Origin: Eurosta solidaginis
Lineage: Eukaryota; Arthropoda; Insecta; Diptera; Tephritidae
Reading direction: 5' to 3'
Assembly: GCF_040869045.1 (NCBI RefSeq)
Contig: NC_090319.1
Coordinates: 302,238,998 to 302,302,997 of the forward strand
DNA: 64,000 nt
Made by a program: the position numbers and the translations under genes. The notes beneath the pieces were generated by a model. The model was not told where the DNA came from and did not search any database. It saw nothing but the letters and a program-made list of their open reading frames with translations. This document shows positions 21,426-31,256 of this stretch, piece by piece; the first letter of the stretch is position 1; every line of letters begins with the position of its first letter.

Positions 21426-21760
21426 CCCTGCAGTCAAACCAACTAGTTGTATACTAGAAGAATACTGGTTTGCCAAAAATCTCAACTAGTATGAGTTCTG
21501 TCTTTTTTCCATATTACCAACTGGTATTTTAAACACGGCGATGTCCTACGAAATATCAATGGCCAGCCTCCGCATCAGCATCATACCAATTGACAAACTA
21601 GTCATTATATACACCAACATCATACCAGATGACATACTAGTCAGCATACCCATCAGACTCATACCAATTAACATACTAGTCAGCCTTTGCGCCAGCATTA
21701 TACCAGATGGCATACTAGTTATTTTATACACCAATATCATACAAATTGACATACTAGTCA

Positions 21761-22043
21761 GTAGACTGGGTTGGTCACCATACAAAAAAAAAAAAAGTTG
21801 CTAATGTCCGCCCCTAAATTTGAAGATCATGTTGAGAGGGTTTCGGAAAAAATTTTTTTAATTTTTTTTGATCCTTCGAAATACAGCCAAAAAGGTTTTT
21901 TCGTTGTAGCTTGGTTATTTGACGACCGATTTTTAAAATTGATGTGTCCTTATTTTGGCCTTGAGAAGCTCCACATTTCCGTTTAATGCCCTTTTAAGCC
22001 ATGAAGTCGTTTTCACATGATTAGGTCAGTTAACAAAATTGTA

Positions 22044-22074
<31 letters not shown>

Positions 22075-22982
22075 GTATGTTTTTTTCCTTACCAAACGAA
22101 AGTACTTAAAAATTCAAGAAAATGTTGCTTTGAAACCATATTACTACAAAATTAAACAAAGAAGTTATAGCACTTTCAATATTTATTGCAACTGTTATTT
22201 TACCTGATTCTTATTATACTTAGACCTAAAACTCATGATATTTTTGTAGGAAAAATTGCAGGGTTTGGATTGAAAAGATAATAAAGATATGCCAAATATC
22301 AGGAAAAGGGGAAGTCAAAGTAAATAAGTGAGTCAAACCTGTTGTTTCATATTTATAATAATAACGCTATGCGACAAAATTAACTTTTTTCCTGGGTATT
22401 GGACAAAACCCACTTTTTTGTAGAGATTGAGGCTTAAGTAAACAAAGTACTATCTCCGTTTTTCGAACCGAAATTTTATTGTTTTGTTAACGCGTTCAGC
22501 AAATTGAAAAAGTAAAGGTGAAAAGTTAGAAGTCAGAAGTCGTATTCAGAAGTCAGAGTCTGACTTTTCTCCTCGTATTACAGCTGTTATACTAAATTTC
22601 TCAAAACAAGAATCCAGCCCTTCTAATAAGGGAAAAGGGCGGACCACGCCCACATTTTTACTTGTTCAATTTGCTGAACGCGTTAACAAAAAAATAAAAT
22701 AAAATTTCGAAATGTAGAATTTTGTTAGCTGACCTAATCATGTGCAAACGACTTCATAGCTTAAAAGGACATTAAACGGAAATGTGGAGCTTCTCTAAGC
22801 CAAAATAATGACATACCAATTTTAAAAATCGGTCGTCAAATAACCAAGTTACAACGAAAAAACCTTTTTGGCTGTATTTCGAAGGATCAAAAAAAACTAA
22901 AAAATTTTTTTCCCAAACCCTCTCAACATAATCTTCAAATTTAGGGGCGGATATTAGCTACTTTTTTTTCGACCCAGTCTAC
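21761..22982. mobile_element. Foldback element, ~275-bp inverted arms, TAGTCA duplication
   Basis: Arms of about 275 bp (21761-22043 and the inverse of 22711-22982) share gtagactgggt, gtccgcccctaaatttgaagat, ctttttggctgtatttcgaaggatc, aaatcggtcgtcaaataacc and tgtggagcttct. The flanking TAGTCA (21755-21760 and 22983-22988) is a clean 6-bp duplication within the host repeat. A second inverted pair, gttaacgcgttcagcaaattga (22487-22508 and the inverse near 22665-22690), sits inside. A run of 27 C follows the left arm (22044-22070). No protein is encoded. Confidence 0.8.
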
Positions 22983-23329
22983 TAGTCAGTGTATTCAACA
23001 TCAACATACCAGTTAGCATACTACTCAGTCTATGCATCAATGTAATAACAGTTGACATACTAGTCGATATTTACATCAGCATCCTACTATTTAATATACT
23101 AGTCTCAGTTGGGTTGAAAAATTACTTGAAAATTGATAAATTAGCTCAAATTTATGTTATTCATTATATTTCATATATATATACATATGTATATAAATTT
23201 AAAATTTATCACTTCAATACATTATACTTTGGAATACATTTTAATAAAAATACGTACATATATATGAAAACTAAAAAGTAACGGAATAACACACGAATGT
23301 GATGCAATCTCAAGACGCAGGGCTAAGTT

Positions 23330-24005
23330 TATGGGTTCACCATGGCCAGAAAATTCCCACATTAAATCCCTCAAGCCAAGAGAACTGCTGGGGTTCATCA
23401 TGGAAGTCGGATGGGATGAGGTGCTGACCAAACGTCGCAGTGCAATCCTCAATAAATTATCTATCTATCTAACGGAGAAGGGACGAACCAGTAGTGGTTG
23501 ACTGTGTAAAAACAGGCCAAGCTGCACTAACGCCGTCCTGTTATGAGTGTTAATGGAGTTCAGAATGGTGGTAGTGATATGCACTTTACGGAAGTCATGC
23601 TTATGGCTGGATAACCGAACAATTTCATTTAATTGAGGGAATCATAACGCCTTTAAACGTTTTCGTTACTGACTAAAGGGATAATATCGGTAGATACTGG
23701 CTGGGTTTCCGGTCTTTCTCTGTTATTCTGGAAAGGCATAGGCTTTTAACGACAAGTAAAGAAAATGTCTTAGGCTACTGATGCCCTCATGGCACAGGTG
23801 TTTTGGCATCGGTATAGATCTTCCCTCTGGGACTATTGATATGGATGGCTTGGCCTTTTCAATAACTTCTTTAACCTCTGTTGAGGTAACGGTGAGGGTT
23901 GACTCGTCATGCTTGTGTTTATGTGCCTGTTGATTTGGACGATATCTAGCATTGTCAACTGAAGTATGCATTGCAAATTGGCTACGGAAAGCACTCCGCC
24001 ATTTC
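23330..24005 (-). pseudogene. Jockey-type LINE reverse transcriptase fragment and flank
   Basis: The minus strand at 23971-23723 reads STLTVTSTEVKEVIEKAKPS followed by SISIVPEGRSIPMPKHL, the degraded form of the KAxPSK-x-IGPDGI-x-x-x-LKHL block of jockey-like reverse transcriptases. The segment at 23330-23450 reads on the plus strand SHIKSLKPRELLGFIMEVGW, which resembles the C-terminal end of another LINE polyprotein. The two may be separate scraps. Neither is functional. Confidence 0.5.
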
Positions 24006-24287
24006 TTCGAGCCGCCAGACGAAATTCTAGTCTAATGAATTATTTAAATACTAACTAGTATTAATAACACCACAAAATTATAGCCAATGAACCATTCTAA
24101 AACTGACCAGTATGATGAACGCCACACAATTCTAGTCAATTAACTACTCATACACTAACTAGTATGAATAACACCACAAAATTATAGTCAATGAACTATT
24201 CAAAGGCTGACTAGTATGAATAAACCCACAAAATTCTAGTCAATGATCTAGAATGTTTGCTGACTACTTTGGCTTTTGACTGCAGGG

Positions 24288-24330
24288 GTATATAGATTTA
24301 AAAAAACACAGCTGTTATTATTTTCCACCT
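24288..24330. repeat. Family B copy 2 (right part)
   Basis: gtatatagatttaaaaaaacacagctgttat continues family B after the insertion. Compare gtataaagatgtaaaaaaacacagctatcat at 60914 and acatgtaaaaaacacagctaatat at 17723. Confidence 0.65.
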
Positions 24331-24419
24331 GATATTTTCAGAGGAGTGGAGGCCACCCTTTTTCTATGCTTCCTTGAGGGGGTTCCGATAAGAACAGTTT
24401 CCGTACCGAAGCATCTACA

Positions 24420-24742
24420 TTAGACCGGGTCGATTTGTGGAGAGGCGAAAAAATCGCCCATTGCTCTGTGAAAATCATATTCTAGGGATCAAAGTAAGAA
24501 ACTTTGCCGAAGGAACCATACCTCTAAAACGAATTCTGATGTCCCCCCCCCCCCCTTTGGGTCGTAGGGGCAAATGTTGAAAAATCCCACTTTGAAATGC
24601 CTATGTTTTTTCTTTTTGGAGTTTATTGGAGGCATCAGAATTCGTTTTAGAGGTATGGTTGCTTCGGCAAAGTTTCTTATTTTGATCCCTGGAAAACGAT
24701 TTTCACAGAGCAATGAGCGATTTTTAAATCGACCCGCCCTAA
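24420..24742. mobile_element. Hairpin MITE, ~110-bp arms, TCTACA duplication
   Basis: The left arm (ttagaccgggtcgattt ... attgctctgtgaaaatc ... gaaactttgccgaag ... ataccictaaaacg-type block ending aattctgatg) is repeated inverted to ttagggcgggtcgattt at the right end, with about 90 percent identity; the shared block near the centre is cctctaaaacgaattctgatg. TCTACA flanks both ends (24414-24419 and 24743-24748). A C-run lies at the end of the left arm. Open frames here are translations of the arms. Confidence 0.8.
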
Positions 24743-24984
24743 TCTACATACATTCGCATAACATGGCCTAGCCTGCGTAGCCACGTTGCAGAAATAACAA
24801 TTTTAATAAGGATCTATGAATTAAATTGTTTTGAACGAAGATTAGCACTAAAAATTGTGCAGCTCCCAAAAGTATGTCTCCAAACCAACTTTAACAAGCA
24901 TTGACAGAAAATCACTCAACATACATCAATTATATCTGTCCACATTTGTTTGAATGACAAACTGCCATTTTTAGATGGCTGATT

Positions 24985-25260
24985 CCACCATAATTGGCAC
25001 TGCTTTGGGGACAGATTTTTATGGATTTAACAGAACAAACTTTGGCTTCAATATGGGAGCTTGCTCTCGCCCGAGCATACATATTTTGTTTATCTTCACC
25101 AGCCCCTAACGTGTTTTAAAAGCTCGGTCGGGAGTCCGTCTCTTGTCAACGCTTTGTTATTTTTAGGGGGAACATTGCAATTCTAACTTCATCAACAATG
25201 TGTGGTTGCGGTAGCATCGTAATCTCCCTTGCGTTATTGTGCTGCCTTGTACCGTCCATC
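24985..25260 (-). pseudogene. LINE reverse transcriptase remnant
   Basis: The minus strand near 25200-25090 reads (with frame breaks) EVRIAM, then PKNNKALTRDGLPTELLKH, an eroded form of the LKNNKAPGADGLPAEL block of LINE reverse transcriptases. The block is short and broken by stops. Confidence 0.45.
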
Positions 25261-26957
25261 GGCTTTTCAGTTTAGTATTGATAGCAAGAAATAGAAAAGA
25301 AGGATATCAACTAAGCTTTGACACCTTCCCTAAAAAGATTCAGGCCGTCCAGATAAGTGCTCTTAAAGCAAAGTGCTCCAGACGTTTTCTCATTGAAAGT
25401 TGTTTTTATGTTGGGAGTTGCTAGCCCAGCGCATACATTTATAAATCGAGTGGCTAAACCACCTTGCCAAAAATCGTGCATTAATCCATAAAGAGATTGA
25501 TCTCCGATTGATTTCTTTCGTGTACATTTGGGCATAATTGATCCCCTTTAGTCCTTTTCGAGTACAGTTGGGATTAGACAGTTTGAAATCTATGTAGCCC
25601 ATTTTTGGAAATATTAAATAGAACGGCAACGAAATTAGTGAAATAAAAAAGATTACAGGTGATCGAATCGACCTATACCGCACCTAAATTACTAGGACTT
25701 AACGACTTCGCCGGAGTTGTGGTTAAATTTTTAGAGAAAATTTTGTAATCCTTTTTGAAAAGCGGGCAACTTACATCTAATATATTTGATGGCTTGGCAA
25801 AACCTTCGATTGTGTTTCTGCCATGAAAAATGCGACCGGCCCTATTTAGGTCCTTATTGAACCGAAAAGGGACTAGTGTTCATATGTTCCTATACATGTA
25901 TAAAGGGGATTGTTCCTGTCGATCCCTTTAATGTATAAATGGGTATAATTAGTCTCTTCCTAGGACTTGCTCAAACAAAATGGAACATCTTAGGTTTTTC
26001 CGGTCAATTTTTTTGAAGATTTATAATATTATGCAAGGCTAATTGACCTATTGCGTTGTCAGTGCAAATAAAACAAATTTATTCACTGTTACAGCCCGAC
26101 GTTTCGCTAGCCATCCTAGCATTTTCATACAAAGAGATTAAAACTGGCATTGGTCGCATACTTCTTTGCGACTCATCCCGAATTCATCCTAAACCAATAG
26201 CATTTTTGCAGTGAAAATATGGAAACTCGCTTTCAGCTGCACATCTTGGCAGTCAGCCGATGCACACCTCTTTTACTACACTTGCCGATTATGCCAGAGT
26301 ATACCTCCGTTTTCCAGGACAAATAATCGGGCTTGACTTACAAAGTGTTATTTAGCATTTTGAAAGAAAATGCAACCTTGTCGTTAATTCACAATGAGAA
26401 ATCGGCGCACTCGGTCATCTTTGAAGGAAACAATAGCAACATCCAACAACTTTGCATGGTGCAATTATTTTAAACTTGCAACAACGAATGCTTTAAGACA
26501 GAAACTAAAGGGACTGGAGTTTGTATGGTATATTTTAGGCAGAGGCGTTTAGCATTCTCTTTGATGGGGCATAAATGGGAACATGAAAAATTTCAATTCC
26601 AATACAGTAGAGTACAGATGTGAACACCTCACTTCCAGTGGCAATCTTTCTGGTTTCGCGGTCACTTAAATTGGCTGAGATAACTCGAAGCATTTGAAAT
26701 TTTGTTGATATACAGCTCAGAGTAGGAACTAAGGATGCTTAAGCAGGACGATGTAAGTTTATAAAAAAATATTGAATATAGTTACGTTTCAACATTTATT
26801 TAAGCGCATAATTTCAATTAAAATTTTCCCAAGTTTTAAATGTCAATTATCTATGTACAGAAATTTAATAAGTCAGCTCTATTTATATACATACTACATA
26901 GTTAGTATATGTAATAACATTTATTAATATATAGATAATTTTTAATTTTATTTTACT
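25261..26957. other. No gene recognised
   Basis: Short open frames (25239-25424 plus, 25683-25311 minus) resemble nothing that I know. The text cccgacgtttcgctagccatcctagcattttc near 26096 looks like a retroelement scrap, but I cannot place it. Nothing else is supported. Confidence 0.35.
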
Positions 26958-27034
26958 TATTTATTTATAATTTATTGGCGTCCATAATCGTCTCTATCTT
27001 CATAAATTCCACTTGATAGATGACAGTCTTCAGA
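26958..27034 (-). promoter_or_regulatory. Corazonin copy 2 3' UTR with AATAAA signals
   Basis: On the minus strand the stop is followed by a short 3' UTR, then gccAATAAATTATAAATAAATAAG (complement of 26958-26981). The first AATAAA lies some 55 bp after the stop, a normal polyadenylation distance. This supports the 27035 stop as the real end of the gene. Confidence 0.65.
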
Positions 27035-27388
27035 TTATTTGTTGTTGCCATTGGTTTGAGGGGATATCGCTGAAGCATCGGGACGAGTTAGCCGTTCACT
27101 ACCGAGTAAATTTTGCAGTTGCAATGAGCACCTGGGGTATTAAAAGAAAACACAAAGAAAAATGTACTCATACAGTAAATAAAAGTTAGAATATCCACTC
27201 ATATTTACACACCTTTCCAACTGGCGATCATAATATTGTGAATTGCCGTATACTTCTGGAATTTCGTAGTTTATATAAGCATTTGGAGTCCGCTTGCCAT
27301 TTGTCCATCCATGTGAGTACTGAAATGTCTGGCTGAAAGCTGAAGCCACGAAGCAAAGCACGAACAAGCAAAGTACGAATTTGAACAT
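27035..27388 (-). CDS. Crz: [His7]-corazonin precursor, copy 2
   Basis: Two coding exons, 27388-27213 and 27131-27035, joined across an 81-bp intron (donor AG|GTGTGTAA, acceptor aataccccag|G). The product is 90 residues: signal peptide 1-19 (MFKFVLCLFVLCFVASAFS), peptide QTFQYSHGWTN 20-30, then GKR for amidation and cleavage. A connecting segment ends YYDRQLER at the intron; the second exon adds CSLQLQNLLGSERL and an Asn-rich end. The intron phase and the LERC-x-LQLQ block match copy 1, so the two are paralogues. The mature peptide is identical, while the tails after GKR share little beyond EIPEVY/DIPEVY and LERC. It has a TATA box, canonical splice sites and AATAAA, so it should be expressed. 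Confidence 0.95.
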
Positions 27389-27556
27389 GATTTTGTAGGC
27401 TATAAAACAAAAGAATGCATGACATTCAGATAAGTTTATCAAATAACACATTAGATTTTAATAATTAATTAATAATTAATCCCAGATTAAGTTAGATAGA
27501 GATCATAAAATAAAAATCGGTTCAAAGAAAGAAATATATGATAACATTCATGTCTA

Positions 27557-27564
27557 CTTTTATA
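27557..27564 (-). promoter_or_regulatory. TATA box of corazonin copy 2
   Basis: The minus strand reads ctTATAAAAGtag at 27564-27557, about 170 bp upstream of the ATG. An acceptor (ttttgttttatag) lies 11 bp before the ATG, so a leader intron like that of copy 1 is likely, though its donor is not clear. The hairpin MITE at 27630 begins 66 bp upstream of this box. Confidence 0.6.
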
Positions 27565-27629
27565 GAAAACCATCAGCTTATTTAACCTTGTTATATTTTC
27601 AACACAGTTTAGACAAAGAAGATAAATAC

Positions 27630-27942
27630 AATAAGAGCCGTCACTCGTTATTTTTTTGGCATTTACTCGATGTAAACTGTGAGGTAGTCGCTACTTTTGT
27701 TTTATGAGGAACATTTTTGAATTGCTTCCCATTTATCGATGCGGTGTTGTCACGTTATGCAAACATGTTTTTTGGAAAGAGAATTAAATAATTAATTAAA
27801 TACAGTCGGAAAAATAAACACAAATACCCCATGAAAATGTATAGAAGACATTTATAAACATCTCGCCCAAAAAAAAAGTAGCGACTACCTCACAGTTTAC
27901 ATCGAGTAAATGCCAAAAAAATAACGAGTGACGGCTCTTATT
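27630..27942. mobile_element. MITE with perfect 68-bp inverted repeats upstream of Crz copy 2
   Basis: The arms 27630-27697 and 27875-27942 are perfect inverted copies, starting aataagagccgtcactcgtt and including ggcatttactcgatgtaaac and gaggtagtcgctactttt. The total length is 313 bp with a unique AT-rich interior. No clear target duplication is seen. It sits just upstream of the copy-2 TATA box, with no other gene between. Arm identity this high implies a young or conserved insertion. Confidence 0.85.
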
Positions 27943-28072
27943 ATATATATCCTCTTTGGTTTAGACACCAACAATTTGTGAACCAGGCTGATTGACGTGA
28001 ACACACTGTTTTCGAAATATGTTTTTGTATTCATTTCTAAATTTGGTTTGCTATATTGTTTTGTGTTTCCAT

Positions 28073-28414
28073 AAGATCTGTTAAATAATGATTACTAATG
28101 GTAATGATTACCGGTTCAAATGATTATTTTCTTAAAAGACATTAAATGATTACTTGCCATTATTTTCTATTTTTAATGATTACTTTCGAATTGACTAAAA
28201 AAATAATCAGAAAAAAAATTATGATTTTTTACGATTATTGAAAAAAAAAACAAAAATAATTATTATTATTTTAAATTTTTTTTTAGTTTTTTCTAATGGT
28301 AATCAATTAGTAATAGCTTTTTTTCGGAAAAAAAAAATTTAAAAAATCTTTGGCTATTAGAATAGGCATCTAATTAATTGATTACTAATGCTAATTCAAA
28401 TTTAACAGGTCTGG
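28073..28414. mobile_element. AT-rich MITE with AATGATTACT repeats
   Basis: The ends are agatctgttaaat and agacctgttaaat (reverse complement). Between them lie several copies of aatgattac (28086, 28098, 28150, 28177) and the inverse attactaatg near the right end. No coding capacity and no clear target duplication. Confidence 0.5.
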
Positions 28415-28791
28415 TTTACATTACTGAAATATGTTTTAAGCCAGTTGAATAAATTATTTTAATATACGTCTTTTCTCCTACCTAACATTTTTTTTAACTT
28501 AAAAATTTATTCTTCTTTATTTCTAAATATTATTTTTTTTTTTTTCAAACTAATTTGAGCAACAAAATTGTATGTCATCGACTAGAGTGGCAAGATTAAA
28601 CTCTAGTCAGTTTTAACTGAACTTTAAACTCGCACTGAAAGATCACGCCCAAGTCGATTTTTGGAAGTAAATCGATTCTTTCTACTCATCCCAATCTACA
28701 GAAAAGCAGAAATTTCTAAAAACAAGCTCGATAGTAGTTGACTATTTTGTTAAATATCTAAAAAAAATTCATTTTTATAAATGAATAAATG

Positions 28792-29128
28792 AAAGGCGCG
28801 ACCTGCGAAGAGATTTAAGGCCGAGCTTCTCTTCCAATTTGAATCGCGCTCCTTTTAATTTTTCCTACAAATTGGCAGGACGGGATCTACTTGTTTTATG
28901 CCGATTCCGAACGGCATCTGCGAGGCAGATGAGTTTTCTCTGAGAGCTTTTCATGGCAGAAATGCACTCGGAGTGATTGCCAAACACTGCCGAGGGGCGA
29001 TCCCTCTTCAAAAAAATTTTCTTCTAAGTAAAGAACGTCTTTCTAAAACTTTGATTTGCTTTGCCCAGGGCGTGCATCTAAGATATTCGGTGTGGTAGGC
29101 GAAGCACGCTACCATCACACCACGGCGG
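28792..29128 (-). mobile_element. tRNA-derived SINE, copy a
   Basis: Read on the minus strand, a head ccgtggtgtgatggtagcgtgctt holds an A-box-like stretch. A B-box-like segment follows (degraded here; ggttcacaccc in copy c), then a body with cactccgagtgcatttctgcc, ggcagtgtttggcaa and gccattcggaatcggcat, then gaagagaagctcggcct, and a tail near ggcgcgcctt followed by AT-rich text. The family also occurs at 33071, 38886, 50637, 54011 and 61260. Confidence 0.75.
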
Positions 29129-31248
29129 GAGCCAAATTAACTTTTAGTCAACTATAAAAATTCAGCTATGAAACTAGTGACGTTACTAAAGAAATAGGCC
29201 ACTGCTTTTTGGTTATCATGTTATGCCGGAATATCCAGCAGTGACTTTTTTCGGCCACTGCCATAGAAAAATAGTCAGCTCTTTCCAAAGAAAATAACCA
29301 AAGAGTAAAGCGCAATAGTTTATTTAAATTATTTGACAACAACTAATAGCTAACTCATTGTTAGCTTAAATTTTTTTCCTGTAGGGTAGCTATATTTAGC
29401 AATATTTGGAAAAAGTGTACTCAAAACTGTTGTAAAAAAATTAAGATTTTTTTGATGCCCTTCATATAAGAGGTGGTTGGAATGGTACCAGCTTCAGACC
29501 GTGATATATCGTGCTGAGATATTGCCAACAAAGCCAAACTCAAAACCATGACCCTTGTTTAAAATATTTATAAACTCCCTCGTATCTACAGATAATAGCA
29601 AAAAAAGAGATTTAAAATTAGAAATCTTGAGTAAGGGCACAGCGAGTTTTAAGGATAAATATTTATATGCTTTTACGGAATCACAAATCCACAAAAAAAC
29701 ATTGCAGTCCGCGTTGGAAAACAGAAATCGGATAAATCCTAGACTGGGTAATCGTTTGTGGAATCAGACGTCTGGCAGTTCTTGGCGTTCAGATAGATAG
29801 ATCTATCAGTGCAAACATTTCGCAAAGAAACCTGACTCTGCTGCAAAGGCGTCAATCGACAATAAGGATATTCACAAAGCGCACTGGAAGTCTTATTTTC
29901 GTAATATTAAAAGCTTGCCACCGTCAAAATATTTTTTATATGACAGTTTCTAAATATTTTATTTTAGTAGAAGAGTAACAATATGCTGAACACGTACTGT
30001 CATAAAATCACAGATTATATTAAGGTCATAATTTAACGACATTATGACGTGTTGCGATACCTTGCGAATATCCTATGTGTTTTTAGTTTATTTTAATTTT
30101 AAGCTTTGTATCTCCATTAAGAACAGCTTTCTGACGACAATCTTTAAAATTCTCTTTAATCTGCATGGATTCAGCATGGTTGCTTTTACAGGGAAAATCC
30201 CTCTGCATGTATGCTTGATACAGAAAAAAATCTAATGGTGTGGTTTTGCTTGTAATTAAGAACTTTTGATAAGAACGTCCCAAGTTCCCTGTTTCCAGCA
30301 TAAATTATTATAAACTTTCTTTTAAACCAAATAGTGCGATTATTTCACGACATTTCCTTAAAAATATATAATATATTTTAACTTACAAAACTTTATTTAT
30401 TTTGCAGTGAGAGCGATTATTACACTTGAGCAATGCACGGATTGAACTGTAAATCCTGCTAAAGATGATTCCATTTTTATACACCAGCTGTTCGCTATTT
30501 GCTGACAGCTGATTGGAAATATTTGCATATAACCCCAATAAACATTTTGATTCAGAACCAAATTGAGATTGAGATTAAAGCAAAAACTTATTATCAAGCC
30601 GCAAACGTTAGTTCTCAAATGCATTACAAATAAGCGTTATTCTTAATATAAAAGGCACATATTTAACGTGTTATTTTTGATTCTCCTCAAGTTGAGAAAT
30701 TTAATACTCTTAAACATAGCCGGAATGTGACCGCAACGGCTTTTTCACTTGTTTCTCAACTTATGTCACTCAGGCAGAAGAGTTTTTGAAAAAGTTAAGC
30801 GTCAACTGATGAACAATACTGCAAATCAATTTAAAAATTAACATTTTCTCAGTCCTTTAAGATTCTTTTATATATTGTTTATTGGGACGTCGAAAAAACA
30901 CATTAATACAAACATAGACCCACATGTTCATTATCCAAATGATAGCAATCATTTTCATTCATAAAAACTTAAATATGTAATGTATATTATACCTCAATTG
31001 TTTTAGCGCAAGCCTATCCTTAGAATTACTTAAAAATCTATGTGTGTGTGTATGTTTATGGAAGAAAGAGCAAACTGAACTAATTCCTTAATTGAAATTA
31101 ACACTCATTGATAAGAAATTTAACAAGTTGCCAGCTAAAAGAAGTAGCTGACTCATAACACGTTTCTAGACAAATTGGAAATGCACTCAAATGAATTGAA
31201 TAGAACACCCACGAGCACCAACAATAAGATCTTCAAAAAACTCTTTAT
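29129..31248. other. No gene recognised
   Basis: AT-rich sequence. The 81-codon plus-strand frame at 29555-29800 (lysine-rich, KGTASFKDKYLYAFTESQIH) has a protein-like look but no family I can name, and it ends at an agatagata repeat. A (tg)n run lies near 31043. No exons with splice sites were found. Confidence 0.3.
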
Positions 31249-31256
31249 GCCTGTAG

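Larger units (their letters stand above)
21426..24287. mobile_element. Element built of ACTAGT-centred repeats, CCCTGCAGTCAAA ends
   Basis: The 2862-bp element is bounded by the 13-bp inverted repeat CCCTGCAGTCAAA. Both sides hold arrays of degenerate 25-60-bp units centred on ACTAGT: catactagtcag, gacaaactagtc and ttgacatactagtc at 21450-21760 and 22980-23110; ctaactagtatgaataacaccacaaaattatagtcaatga at 24000-24245. The 87-codon open frame at 21541 is only a translation of this array. Inside are a foldback element (21761-22982) and LINE scraps. No transposase is seen and only GT is shared at the flanks, so the superfamily is unknown. Confidence 0.65.

Noticed and set aside
21541..21804. 87-codon plus-strand ORF rich in I, S and P
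   Set aside because: It is a translation of the degenerate CATACTAGTCAG repeat array; the repeat is visible in the DNA and the protein has no family features.
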